From positions 1 through 64,000 of the forward strand of contig NZ_JAQLFL010000007.1 of assembly GCF_028206995.1 (NCBI RefSeq): a stretch of 64,000 nt of DNA, read 5' to 3'. Every line of letters starts with the position of its first letter. Within the stretch, counting starts at the first letter, position 1. Positions 48,925 through 64,000 of the stretch are shown here, piece after piece. The position numbers were made by a program, and so were the translations under genes. The notes under the pieces were generated by a model. That model was not told the DNA's origin. It saw only the letters and a program-made list of their open reading frames with translations, and ran no database searches. This stretch comes from Collinsella aerofaciens. Its GTDB lineage: Bacteria; Actinomycetota; Coriobacteriia; Coriobacteriales; Coriobacteriaceae.

Positions 48925-49701
48925 ATGGATGCCCAATTAACGATTGTCGATGTAACCGGATCGACCAACGATGACCTGCTCGAGGCAGGAAAACAGGGTG
49001 CGCCGCACGGCACAGGACTTGCCGCCCGCGCGCAAACGGCAGGACGCGGCCGGCGCGGCCACAAGTGGGATTCAACCGCCGGCAACCTATTGCTTTCGAT
49101 TGTCCTGCGTCCATGCGTTAATCCCGCAAAGTACTCTGGTCTTGCCGCCGTCAGCGGCCTAGCGGTGCTCGAAGCACTCGAAAAGCAAGGCCTTGCAAGC
49201 GAAATAGCCCTCAAGTGGCCCAACGACCTGGTCGCGCGAGGACGCAAGCTCGGCGGCATTCTGGTCGAGGCCGCACGCGATAACGAAGGCAAACCTTTCG
49301 CCGTCTGCGGCATTGGTGTCAACGTAAACTACACGCCCCAAGAGGTGCCCGATGGCGGCCTGGCGGCAATTGGCCTCTCGGACCTCAACGAGAGCGTTCC
49401 CGCCGTCGACATGCTCCTCGATGAGGTCTATCACGCAGTTATAGACGCTGTAGATACCTGGGCAGAGCGCCTCAACGCCAAGGAAGAAGACGCCGGTCCG
49501 CTCGCGCCCGTCCACGACGAATATATCGCTCACCTCAATTGGATCGGGAAGCACGTTATCGCCCGCTCCCCCGCTGGAGACGAGCTGGCACGAGGCATAT
49601 TTAGAACGGTCGACGATTGCGGCCGCGCAAGCATTGAGACCGAGAGCGGCTTGTGCGTCTTCCACTTCGAAGAAGCATCCTTGCGCCCCCTGAGCGAATA
49701 G
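48925..49701 (+). CDS. birA: Biotin--[acetyl-CoA-carboxylase] ligase, monofunctional
   Basis: 258 aa. The biotin/ATP-binding loop is GRGRRGHKW (residues 40-48), with LKWPNDLVARGRKLGGILVE and GIGVNVNYTP. The N-terminal DNA-binding domain of E. coli BirA is missing, so it is a group I ligase without repressor role. It attaches biotin to AccB of the divergent operon. The ATG has AAGGAGG 11 nt before it, a little far. A longer upstream frame is not conserved-looking. Confidence 0.95.
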   Translation: MDAQLTIVDVTGSTNDDLLEAGKQGAPHGTGLAARAQTAGRGRRGHKWDSTAGNLLLSIVLRPCVNPAKYSGLAAVSGLAVLEALEKQGLASEIALKWPNDLVARGRKLGGILVEAARDNEGKPFAVCGIGVNVNYTPQEVPDGGLAAIGLSDLNESVPAVDMLLDEVYHAVIDAVDTWAERLNAKEEDAGPLAPVHDEYIAHLNWIGKHVIARSPAGDELARGIFRTVDDCGRASIETESGLCVFHFEEASLRPLSE

Positions 49702-49760
49702 GGCGCCGCAGCCGTCGGCTCGGCAGACGAATTCGCTATCCCAAAATCTAAACTCAAAAC

Positions 49761-49800
49761 AAAAGGGCCCCGCTACCGTAACGGCAGCGGGGCCCTTTAA
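49761..49800. terminator. Bidirectional terminator between birA and rpsJ
   Basis: AAAGGGCCCCGCT/AGCGGGGCCCTTT, a 13-bp stem with an 11-nt loop and A/T on both sides; it serves two convergent transcripts. Confidence 0.93.
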
Positions 49801-49816
49801 GCTATGAGGATATCGC

Positions 49817-50125
49817 TTAGAGCTTGATGTCGATGTCGACGCCAGCGGGAAGGTCGAGACGCATAAGCGAATCAACAGTGCCCGAGGTGGGGTCGAGGAT
49901 GTCGATGAGGCGCTTGTGGGTGCGCATCTCGAACTGCTCACGGGAGTCCTTGTTCACGTGCGGCGAGCGGATAACCGTGTACAGGTTGCGCTCGGTGGGC
50001 AGGGGGACAGGACCGGAAACGCGAGCGCCGGTCTTCTGAGCGGTCTCGACGATGAGCTTCGCGGACTGATCGACGACCTCGTGATCATAGCCCTTGAGGC
50101 GAATGCGGATCTTCTGGGTAGCCAA
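49817..50125 (-). CDS. rpsJ: 30S ribosomal protein S10
   Basis: 102 aa, with [30 protein letters not shown] and [19 protein letters not shown]. It also acts as NusE in antitermination. It ends its transcript with the terminator at 49761. Normally it heads the S10 operon with rplC next; here rplC lies 14 kb away. It follows fusA by 60 bp, and no tuf gene is between them. Confidence 0.98.
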   Translation of the reverse strand: MATQKIRIRLKGYDHEVVDQSAKLIVETAQKTGARVSGPVPLPTERNLYTVIRSPHVNKDSREQFEMRTHKRLIDILDPTSGTVDSLMRLDLPAGVDIDIKL

Positions 50126-50185
50126 CTTAAACCTCCAAAGAGTGCGAGAGATGTTCTCGCGGATTACGTAACAGGGAGCTCGAAC

Positions 50186-52285
50186 TTAGGCGTTCTTGCT
50201 CATGACCTCGTCCACGATGGACTTGGGCGCGGGCTCATAAGAGTCGAACTGCATCGTGTAGGATGCACGGCCCTGGGTCTGGGAGCGAAGGTCGGTAGCG
50301 TAACCGAACATCTCGCCCAGCGGCACCTTGGCACGGATGAGCTTGCTGTTCTTGCGATCCTCCATACCCTCGATCTTGCCGCGGCGACCGGAGAGGTTGC
50401 CCATAACGTCGCCCATGTACTGCTCGGGGGTCTCGACCTCAACAGCCATGATCGGCTCGAGCAGCTGCGGATCGGACTTCTTGAGGGCGTCCTTGATAGC
50501 CATGGAACCGGCGATCTTGAAGGCGGCCTCGGAGGAGTCGACCTCGTGGTAAGAACCGTCGAACAGGGTGACCTTAACGTCGAGGACCGGGAAGCCGGCG
50601 ATAACACCGGTGTTCAGGGCCTCCTGGATGCCCTTGTCGATGGACGGGATGTACTCCTTGGGCACGACGCCGCCGACGATAGCGTTGACGAACTCGTAGC
50701 CGAAGCCCTCCTCCATCTTCTCGAGCTTGATGACGGCGTGGCCGTACTGACCGCGACCGCCGGACTGACGGACGAACTTGCCCTCAGCCTTCTCGACGTC
50801 GTGACCAGCGGTCTCGCGGTAGGCAACCTGGGGCTTACCAACGTTAGCGTCAACCTTGAACTCACGGAGCAGACGGTCGACGATGATCTCGAGGTGCAGC
50901 TCGCCCATGCCGGCGATGATGGTCTGACCGGTCTCGTGGTTGGTGGACACCTGGAAGGTCGGGTCCTCCTCGGCGAGCTTGGTCAGAGCCAGGGACATCT
51001 TGTCCTGCTCGGCCTTGGTCTTGGGCTCGATGGCAACGTCGATAACGGGCTTAGCGAACTCGATCTTCTCGAGGACGATCTCCTTGCCCTCGGCGCACAG
51101 GGTGTCGCCGGTGGTGGAGTTCTTGAAGCCAACGCAAGCGACGATGTCGCCGGCAGCGGCGTCGTCACGGTCGATACGCTCGGCGGCGTTCATCTCGAGG
51201 ATGCGGCCGAGGCGCTCGCGCTGACCGTTGGAAGCGTTGACCACGTAGGAGCCGGACTCGGCACGACCGGAGTAAACGCGGACATAGGTGAGCTTACCGA
51301 CGAACGGGTCGGTCATGATCTTGAAGACCAGGCCGGAGAAGGGCTCGTCGAAGGAAGGATGACGCTCGATCTCCTCACCGGTGTCCGGATCGGTACCGGT
51401 GACGGCCTCAACGTCGAGCGGGCTGGGCAGATAGTCGACGACAGCGTCGAGCAGCTCCTGAACGCCCTTGTTCTTGTAGGCGGAGCCCACGAAGACGAGG
51501 TTGAGCTCGTTGGCCAGAACGCCCTTGCGCAGAGCAGCCTTGAGCTCCTCGACGGTGAAGTCCTCCTCCATGAGGATCTTCTCCATGAGCTCGTCGTCAA
51601 AGCTGGCAGCAGCGTCGAGGAGCTCCTCGCGCTTGGTGGCAGCGATGTCGGCAAACTCAGCCGGGATCTCGTCCATCGGCTCGGGGTAGGTCATGCCCTT
51701 CTCGTCGGCCTTGAAGTCCCATGCAGTCATGGTAACGAGGTCGATGACGCCCCAGAAGTTGTCCTCGGCGCCCATCGGGACCTGAGCGGCCACGGCGTTA
51801 GCGTCGAGACGATCCTTCATGGTCTCGATAGCGTTGAAGAAGTCAGCGCCCACGCGGTCATACTTGTTGATGAAGGCGATGCGGGGAACGTTGAAGGTAG
51901 AAGCCTGACGCCAAACGGTCTCAGACTGGGGCTGAACGCCGGCAACGGCGTCGAAGACGGCGACAGCGCCATCGAGGACGCGCAGGCAGCGCTCGACCTC
52001 GGCGGTAAAGTCAACGTGGCCCGGGGTGTCGATGATCTGGATGCGGTAGTCCTTACCGTCCTTGTTCCAGAAGCACGTGGTAGCAGCGGAGGTAATGGTT
52101 ACGCCGCGCTCCTGCTCCTGAACCATCCAGTCCATGGTGGCAGCGCCCTCATGGACCTCACCGATCTTGTGGGTCTTACCGGTGTAGTAAAGAATACGCT
52201 CGGTCGTGGTGGTCTTACCGGCATCGATGTGAGCCATGATGCCGATGTTACGGGTATCGGAAAGCTTGTACTTAGGCTTAGCCAT
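50186..52285 (-). CDS. fusA: Elongation factor G
   Basis: 699 aa, a full-length translocase GTPase. G1 is [16 protein letters not shown]3 DTPGHVDF and G4 NKYDRVGAD. Domains II-V are intact, with [14 protein letters not shown] and the final [16 protein letters not shown]. It moves tRNA-mRNA through the ribosome. Third gene of rpsL-rpsG-fusA-rpsJ. Confidence 0.98.
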   Translation of the reverse strand: MAKPKYKLSDTRNIGIMAHIDAGKTTTTERILYYTGKTHKIGEVHEGAATMDWMVQEQERGVTITSAATTCFWNKDGKDYRIQIIDTPGHVDFTAEVERCLRVLDGAVAVFDAVAGVQPQSETVWRQASTFNVPRIAFINKYDRVGADFFNAIETMKDRLDANAVAAQVPMGAEDNFWGVIDLVTMTAWDFKADEKGMTYPEPMDEIPAEFADIAATKREELLDAAASFDDELMEKILMEEDFTVEELKAALRKGVLANELNLVFVGSAYKNKGVQELLDAVVDYLPSPLDVEAVTGTDPDTGEEIERHPSFDEPFSGLVFKIMTDPFVGKLTYVRVYSGRAESGSYVVNASNGQRERLGRILEMNAAERIDRDDAAAGDIVACVGFKNSTTGDTLCAEGKEIVLEKIEFAKPVIDVAIEPKTKAEQDKMSLALTKLAEEDPTFQVSTNHETGQTIIAGMGELHLEIIVDRLLREFKVDANVGKPQVAYRETAGHDVEKAEGKFVRQSGGRGQYGHAVIKLEKMEEGFGYEFVNAIVGGVVPKEYIPSIDKGIQEALNTGVIAGFPVLDVKVTLFDGSYHEVDSSEAAFKIAGSMAIKDALKKSDPQLLEPIMAVEVETPEQYMGDVMGNLSGRRGKIEGMEDRKNSKLIRAKVPLGEMFGYATDLRSQTQGRASYTMQFDSYEPAPKSIVDEVMSKNA

Positions 52286-52304
52286 GTTAGTTCCTTACCT
52301 TAAC

Positions 52305-52778
52305 TTACCAACGATAGTGAGAGAACGCGCGGTTGGCCTCGGCCATCTTGAAGACGTCCTCACGCTTCTTGACGGAAGCGCCCAGGCCGTTGGAAGCGTC
52401 GAGGATCTCGTTGGCGAGACGCTCGGCCATGGTCTTCTCCTTGCGAGCGCGGGAGAAGTTGACGATCCAGCGGATACCCAGAGCGGTGGAACGACGGGAG
52501 TTGACCTCCATCGGGACCTGATAGGTAGCGCCACCGACACGCTTGGGCTTAACCTCGAGCGTGGGCTTGACGTTGTCCATAGCCTTCTTGAAGGTAGCGA
52601 GAGCGTCGCCACCCTCGGACTTCTCGGCAACGATCTCGAAAGCGGTGTAAACGATGCGCTCAGCGGTGGCCTTCTTGCCGTCAAGAAGGACCTTGTTGAT
52701 GAGCTGAGTCACCAGGCGGTTGTTGTAAACGGCGTCAGGCTGAACCTCACGACGATTAGCTGCTGCACGACGCGGCAT
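52305..52778 (-). CDS. rpsG: 30S ribosomal protein S7
   Basis: 157 aa. [20 protein letters not shown] is at the start; [32 protein letters not shown] and AFSHYRW are conserved. It nucleates 30S head assembly. 73 bp after rpsL. Confidence 0.98.
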   Translation of the reverse strand: MPRRAAANRREVQPDAVYNNRLVTQLINKVLLDGKKATAERIVYTAFEIVAEKSEGGDALATFKKAMDNVKPTLEVKPKRVGGATYQVPMEVNSRRSTALGIRWIVNFSRARKEKTMAERLANEILDASNGLGASVKKREDVFKMAEANRAFSHYRW

Positions 52779-52851
52779 GTGAAATCTCCTTAAGTGTCTA
52801 CCGTGCGGCGCTTAGGCGGCACACGGCGAAAGTATCAAAACGTTATCTGGC

Positions 52852-53229
52852 TTATTTAGCCTTGGGGCGCTTAGCACCGTACTTGGAACGGGCCTGCATA
52901 CGGTTCTGGACCGGAGCAGCGTCGTAGGCGCCACGGATGACGTGATAACGGACACCAGGGAGGTCACGGACACGACCGCCACGGACGAGCACGATGGAGT
53001 GCTCCTGCAGGTTGTGGCCCTCACCCGGGATGTAAGCAGTAACTTCGATGCCGTTGACAAGGCGAACACGGGCAACCTTACGAAGAGCCGAGTTCGGCTT
53101 CTTGGGGCTCGTGGTGAAGACGCGGGTGCACACGCCGCGCTTCTGGGAGTTGTGCTGCAGAGCAGCGTTCTTGGACTTCTTGGGCACGGAACGACGGCCC
53201 TGGCGAACCAGCTGGTTAATAGTAGGCAA
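52852..53229 (-). CDS. rpsL: 30S ribosomal protein S12
   Basis: 125 aa. [20 protein letters not shown] and the accuracy-centre blocks [17 protein letters not shown] and [17 protein letters not shown] are present. The lysine of [13 protein letters not shown], where streptomycin-resistance changes occur in other species, is the sensitive-type Lys. It heads the operon, with a strong promoter about 90 bp upstream. Confidence 0.98.
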   Translation of the reverse strand: MPTINQLVRQGRRSVPKKSKNAALQHNSQKRGVCTRVFTTSPKKPNSALRKVARVRLVNGIEVTAYIPGEGHNLQEHSIVLVRGGRVRDLPGVRYHVIRGAYDAAPVQNRMQARSKYGAKRPKAK

Positions 53230-53322
53230 AGCGTACTCCTTCTCGAATGATTCCAGCTTTCTGTAAAGTGCAACGGCTTGAATCGAGGGGTCAGCATCCC
53301 CCTACGAAACACGCAGTTCGAT

Positions 53323-53351
53323 AGAATACGTGGCGTTAGCTGTGCCGTCAA
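53323..53351 (-). promoter_or_regulatory. Promoter of the rpsL operon
   Basis: Minus strand: -35 TTGACG (53346-53351), 17-bp spacer, -10 TATTCT (53323-53328). The leader is about 85 nt. Just upstream lies CACGCCGCCGGGCGTATCC (53357-53375), a relative of the tract in front of rplC and rplB. Confidence 0.7.
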
Positions 53352-53434
53352 CAGACCACGCCGCCGGGCGTATCCCAAAATGGGCACATTTCCGCAAACC
53401 CTACACAAAAGGGATCCCCTTCTGTGCGCGTGGG

Positions 53435-53575
53435 CGGATTCCCGGTCCGGGCGGCACAGGGGTTAAGTTTGCTGCTCTACAGTCCTGGCTCGCACGGAGG
53501 CCACATTAAGTGGCCTCCGGCTCGTGCGGAACTCGCGACAAACTTAACCCCTGTGCCGCCCGGCCCGGGAATCCG
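53435..53575. repeat. Foldback element 2: 37-bp arms and 67-nt structured loop
   Basis: The left arm 53435-53471 (CGGATTCCCGGTCCGGGCGG then CACAGGGGTTAAGTTTG) pairs with 53539-53575, one mismatch. The loop begins CTGCTCTACAGTCCTG and ends GTGCGGAACTCGCGA as in element 1. The inner stem is GGAGGCCAC-ATTAA-GTGGCCTCC, with three compensated base-pair changes from element 1. It lies about 85 bp upstream of the rpsL promoter. Confidence 0.95.
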
Positions 53576-53602
53576 ACGTGCTCGTCGGGGCAACGTTACC
53601 CG

Positions 53603-53627
53603 CCAAAAAGGGACAGGTTTATTTTGG
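53603..53627 (+). repeat. REP-like repeat, left copy flanking the sigma module
   Basis: CCAAAAAGGGACAGGTTTAT-TTTGG. Its exact complement is at 55398-55422 on the other side of the sigma/anti-sigma genes. The core GGGACAGG is shared with R5 and R6. Between 53628 and 53712 nothing else is seen. Confidence 0.8.
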
Positions 53628-53712
53628 TCGGTTTTATCTGGGGAAACGCTGCGCTCCAGCGGTAATCTGCTCTCATCTGTCGCATGGAAATCGGCGGCGT
53701 TTCCATTTAACG

Positions 53713-53748
53713 CAAAAGAGGCCGCTTCCCCTAGTAGGAAGCGGCCTC
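53713..53748 (-). terminator. Terminator after the anti-sigma gene
   Basis: GAGGCCGCTTCC/GGAAGCGGCCTC, a 12-bp perfect stem with a 7-nt loop and TTTTGCG on the minus strand, 6 bp after the stop. Confidence 0.93.
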
Positions 53749-53753
53749 AGACC

Positions 53754-54830
53754 TTACGAATAGACGATAGTAAAGGGCTCTTCCGTTTCGGTCTCTCCTG
53801 TTGACGTGCACCTCGTGCCCTCAAGCGTTACTGAGACCACTTGGTCGACATCAATCAACTTCGTTGGCACCCAGATGTTCTCTCCGCTATTGCGCGCATA
53901 AGAAAAATATAAGTTGAACACCCCTGCGTCGTCATCTTCGATAATCTGCTCCGATCCATCCTTGTAGCTGACGGTCAGCTTATTATCAACTGCTTCATAG
54001 CCTAAATCATCGATGTGCGTCTGGATGGAAAACGGGCTGATCTCGAGAGGCGAGTCATCGGAGCGGAGTTCCTTTGTATCGACGTACGCTCCAACGCTAA
54101 ACTCGGGCGTCGATGCCTCGAACGGCTTCGCATCCTCGCCTTCGCCCTCGGTCCACGAGATATTCCAGGTGACCGCATGTTGAAAACCTCGCTCGCGATC
54201 CATAGAAGCAAAGTACATCGTGCCATTAATGACAGTATCGCTTGATGTGTCCTTATCAATGGTGCAGCGTGTGTCAGCCCATTCCTCGCCGAACTTCATG
54301 TCGGGCGTGCCGATGCCCTGTTCTTCTTCACCATAAAGAACAAGTTCGCCGATCTCTGCTGCCGGCTTGTAGCAGTTAACTCCATTTGGATTGGACAACG
54401 TAAACGTCACGGCGCCGCAGCCGTTTTGATCGATAGCCATCTCATGGATATCGAGCGTATAACCGTTACCCTCGACGGACAGATTAACCTTCTGGACTGC
54501 ACCCTCCAGGCTTTGGGGCGCGATGCCATCACCAAACTCTCTGGTGTAGGTGTATTTAGTCCCCGATGAGCCACCGTTGGTCCAGGTAATGGAATCCCCA
54601 TTGCCGTGGTTTCCCCAGGCTGAGGCAAAATAGCCAGAATTGACAACGGCGTAGGCGACCCCTCCGGTCGCCAGTACTCCGGCAAGACATCCGATTACGG
54701 CAACATAGAGAGGCTTCGCGTGGCCCTTTCGATGAAGCGGCTCACCCGCAGCGGTATTTAGGACGCGATCTGCAAGATCGCTATCGGCTTGGATGGACTC
54801 GAAGGCCTGCTTGATTTGGTTGGATTTCAC
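53754..54830 (-). CDS. Membrane-anchored anti-sigma/DUF4179-like protein
   Basis: 358 aa. A cytoplasmic N-terminus (about 1-40) is followed by one membrane helix (YVAVIGCLAGVLATGGVAYAV, about 42-62) and a large outside domain, poor in Cys and rich in beta-strand pattern and acidic residues. The layout matches anti-sigma factors with DUF4179-like sensor domains that pair with ECF sigma factors. The gene overlaps the sigma gene's 3' end by 50 bp. The signal sensed is unknown. The anti-sigma role is inferred from position and topology. Confidence 0.75.
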   Translation of the reverse strand: MKSNQIKQAFESIQADSDLADRVLNTAAGEPLHRKGHAKPLYVAVIGCLAGVLATGGVAYAVVNSGYFASAWGNHGNGDSITWTNGGSSGTKYTYTREFGDGIAPQSLEGAVQKVNLSVEGNGYTLDIHEMAIDQNGCGAVTFTLSNPNGVNCYKPAAEIGELVLYGEEEQGIGTPDMKFGEEWADTRCTIDKDTSSDTVINGTMYFASMDRERGFQHAVTWNISWTEGEGEDAKPFEASTPEFSVGAYVDTKELRSDDSPLEISPFSIQTHIDDLGYEAVDNKLTVSYKDGSEQIIEDDDAGVFNLYFSYARNSGENIWVPTKLIDVDQVVSVTLEGTRCTSTGETETEEPFTIVYS

Positions 54831-55299
54831 GGTCGCCCTCCTCTAGGATGAACTTGAGCTTCGACCTGCCGCGAGCCAAACGCGTTCGAACGGTCGCGGC
54901 TGGTACATGCAACAACTCGGCAATCTCTGAGGTCGAAAAGCCCAGATAGTAATAGAGCACGATGGGAACGCGGAATCGCTCCGGAAGTCGCATAACGTCT
55001 GACAGGACCGCCTTGGTCTCATCCTGCGCCGCCGAAAGCGAATCGGCCAAGTTCTCAATATCCTCCACGCGCCTCCATGGCTTTCGAAAGAGCGATTTAC
55101 ATTCATTGATCGTGACCCGGATAAGCCAGCGGCGAAGATGCTCCCAACTCTCAAAATGTCCATCGCTTTTAAGCAGCTTAAGAAAGACATCCTGGGCAAC
55201 ATCGTCGGCGTCGGCACAATCGCGCAGGTACGTCAATGCGATCCGAAACACGATATCCCGGTGATCTTCGACCGCCTGTCTAAATGCCTGTTCTTCCAT
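54781..55299 (-). CDS. ECF sigma-70 family sigma factor
   Basis: 172 aa, with region 2 as RDIVFRIALTYLRDCADADDVAQDVFLKL and region 4 as LPERFRVPIVLYYYLGFSTSEIA then AATVRTRLARGRSKLK (both shown in part). There is no region 1 or 3, as in ECF sigmas. The start ATG has GGGAGGTG 3 nt away; a GTG six bases earlier is less likely. A matching ECF-type promoter lies 50 bp upstream, so autoregulation is likely. Its 3' end overlaps the anti-sigma gene. Confidence 0.92.
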   Translation of the reverse strand: MEEQAFRQAVEDHRDIVFRIALTYLRDCADADDVAQDVFLKLLKSDGHFESWEHLRRWLIRVTINECKSLFRKPWRRVEDIENLADSLSAAQDETKAVLSDVMRLPERFRVPIVLYYYLGFSTSEIAELLHVPAATVRTRLARGRSKLKFILEEGDREIQPNQAGLRVHPSR

Positions 55300-55349
55300 A
55301 ATCACCTCCCGGTGACGTTAATGATTCTTGATGAGGCCCTCACCATAGA

Positions 55350-55376
55350 TACGCTTTGACCGAACGGAATGTTTCA
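55350..55376 (-). promoter_or_regulatory. ECF-type autoregulatory promoter
   Basis: Minus strand: TGAAAC (55371-55376), 17 bp, CGTA (55350-55353). This is the SigW-like ECF consensus TGAAAC-N16/17-CGTA, placed 50 bp before the sigma start. Confidence 0.75.
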
Positions 55377-55389
55377 AATTCAAGCAGGA

Positions 55390-55430
55390 AAAACCTACCA
55401 AAATAAACCTGTCCCTTTTTGGTAGGTTTT
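55390..55430 (-). repeat. REP-like hairpin, right copy flanking the sigma module
   Basis: The 25 bp at 55398-55422 are the exact inverse complement of 53603-53627. Outer bases extend it to a hairpin AAACCTACCAAAA/TTTTTGGTAGGTTT around TAAACCTGTCCC. Confidence 0.8.
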
Positions 55431-55433
55431 CAT

Positions 55434-55474
55434 CAACAAAAAAGACCCGCTCCCCTGTTGGGAAGCGGGTCTTT
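55434..55474 (-). terminator. Terminator of the rpoBC operon
   Basis: AAAGACCCGCT-CCC pairs with GGG-AGCGGGTCTTT, followed on the minus strand by TTTTTTGTTG; 27 bp after the rpoC stop. Confidence 0.93.
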
Positions 55475-55500
55475 GGAAGGACGGTTAACGTACTAGGAAA

Positions 55501-59976
<4,476 letters not shown>

Positions 59977-59982
59977 AGTCAA

Positions 59983-63474
<3,492 letters not shown>

Positions 63475-63547
63475 CAGGTTTTTCCTCCTTCACGGAAATG
63501 CTCGGTGGGTTGGCGAGGCATAGCTTCGCCAGTTATCGCAACCTAAT

Positions 63548-63575
63548 AGTTTATCAGGTACCGACCGTTGGGCAA
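63548..63575 (-). promoter_or_regulatory. Possible promoter of rpoBC
   Basis: Minus strand: TTGCCC (63570-63575), 16 bp, TAAACT (63548-63553), about 75 bp before the rpoB start. The match is moderate. No ribosomal L10-L12 genes precede rpoB in the remaining sequence. Confidence 0.35.
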
Positions 63576-63707
63576 GAAAAGCCTTGACGCGATTGAGTTT
63601 TTGGAGTAGCAAAGTTTTTCGACAGAAAACACGCAGGTAGATGTATGTGTATCGAACATCTGTTCATATATTTTCTGTGAACAGGGAGCCGACAATCGCA
63701 GCTCTTA

Positions 63708-63741
63708 TAAAAAACGGGCGCGAACCGAGGTCCGCGCCCGT
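63708..63741 (-). terminator. Terminator of galU
   Basis: ACGGGCGCG/CGCGCCCGT around a 10-nt loop, then TTTTTTATAAG on the minus strand; 20 bp after the galU stop. Confidence 0.92.
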
Positions 63742-63761
63742 AAATGTCGATGCCCGAAGGC

Positions 63762-64000
63762 TTACTTGCGCATCAATCCGCCGCGCTCGTCGATGGCGTC
63801 CCAGAAGGCATCGGCAAAGCAGGGATCGCTTGCAGCCATGAGGGCGTTGGTGGCCATCCAGCCAGAGGGAGTGCCGGTGTCGTAGCCCGACAGCGGGTCG
63901 ATGACGACGGCATACATGGCCTCACGGTCGAGCGAACGGGCCATGGCGTCAGTGAGCTGGATCTCGCCGCCCTTGCCGGCCTGCTGATCTGCCAGCAGGT
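63762..64000 (-). CDS. galU: UTP--glucose-1-phosphate uridylyltransferase, C-terminal end (5' part outside window)
   Basis: 78 residues at the C-terminus are in the window and the frame is open to the edge. The block GKGGEIQLTDAMARSL is the GalU signature (GGEIQLTDAI-type), followed by DPLSGYDTGTPSGWMATNAL. It makes UDP-glucose for polysaccharides and galactose use. The N-terminal nucleotide-binding part is outside the window. Confidence 0.92.
   Translation of the reverse strand, partial: LLADQQAGKGGEIQLTDAMARSLDREAMYAVVIDPLSGYDTGTPSGWMATNALMAASDPCFADAFWDAIDERGGLMRK

Overview
The window looks like a chromosomal segment of a gut actinobacterium of the class Coriobacteriia, most likely Collinsella or a close relative. 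This is inferred from gene content and GC-rich codon use, not from a database match. Supporting signs are the FabK-type fatty-acid operon with a fused accDA gene, an anaerobic xanthine dehydrogenase/ygfK/ssnA purine cluster, and actinobacterial ribosomal proteins. Most genes lie on the minus strand.

Layout. 1-4.6 kb: a type I restriction-modification operon (hsdR-hsdM-hsdS, hsdS cut by the window edge). 4.8-11.1 kb: an accessory zone. It holds a DEDDh exonuclease, a small hydrophobic peptide gene organised like a type I toxin-antitoxin locus plus a decayed second copy, a SIMPL-domain protein, a DUF234-type ATPase, a frameshifted AbiEi/endonuclease-like gene, and three tandem arrays of a 62-bp unit. 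11.2-21.6 kb: a purine operon (permease, ssnA, ygfK, polyferredoxin, xanthine dehydrogenase) with a divergent YheO-like regulator. 21.7-25.6 kb: ridA, a U32 (RlhA-like) protein and an RluA-family pseudouridine synthase. 25.6-26.0 kb: four long hairpins at an exact 80-bp period. 26.0-29.6 kb: a PTS fructose-type IIBC, a DeoR regulator and a Gfo/Idh/MocA oxidoreductase.

30.1-35.9 kb: ribosomal operon rplC-rplD-rplW-rplB-rpsS-rplV-rpsC-rplP-rpmC-rpsQ-rplN-rplX, closed by a terminator. 36.3-39.5 kb: a histidine phosphatase, a CDF metal transporter and a lone PTS EIIC. 39.6-48.7 kb: a full type II fatty-acid synthesis operon (fabH-acpP-fabK-fabD-fabG-fabF-accB-fabZ-accC-accDA), with birA divergent from it. 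49.8-53.2 kb: rpsL-rpsG-fusA-rpsJ. 53.7-55.3 kb: an ECF sigma factor with its membrane anti-sigma partner. 55.5-63.5 kb: rpoB-rpoC. 63.8 kb to the end: the 3' end of galU. The usual str-S10 ribosomal supercluster is therefore split: about 14 kb of lipid and other genes sit between rpsJ and rplC.

The most unusual signals are non-coding. (1) Two foldback elements, about 140 bp each, have perfect or near-perfect 35-37 bp arms and a 67-nt loop of identical length. Their arms differ completely between copies, and the inner stem shows three compensatory changes. Each sits upstream of a ribosomal-protein operon. (2) A type I toxin-antitoxin-like locus has a sequestered Shine-Dalgarno, 5'-3' complementarity and an antisense promoter that is conserved in the decayed copy. 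(3) The 62-bp and 80-bp period arrays. (4) Families of small palindromes that keep a GGGAC(A/G)G core while changing their arms, including an exact 25-bp inverted pair flanking the sigma/anti-sigma genes.
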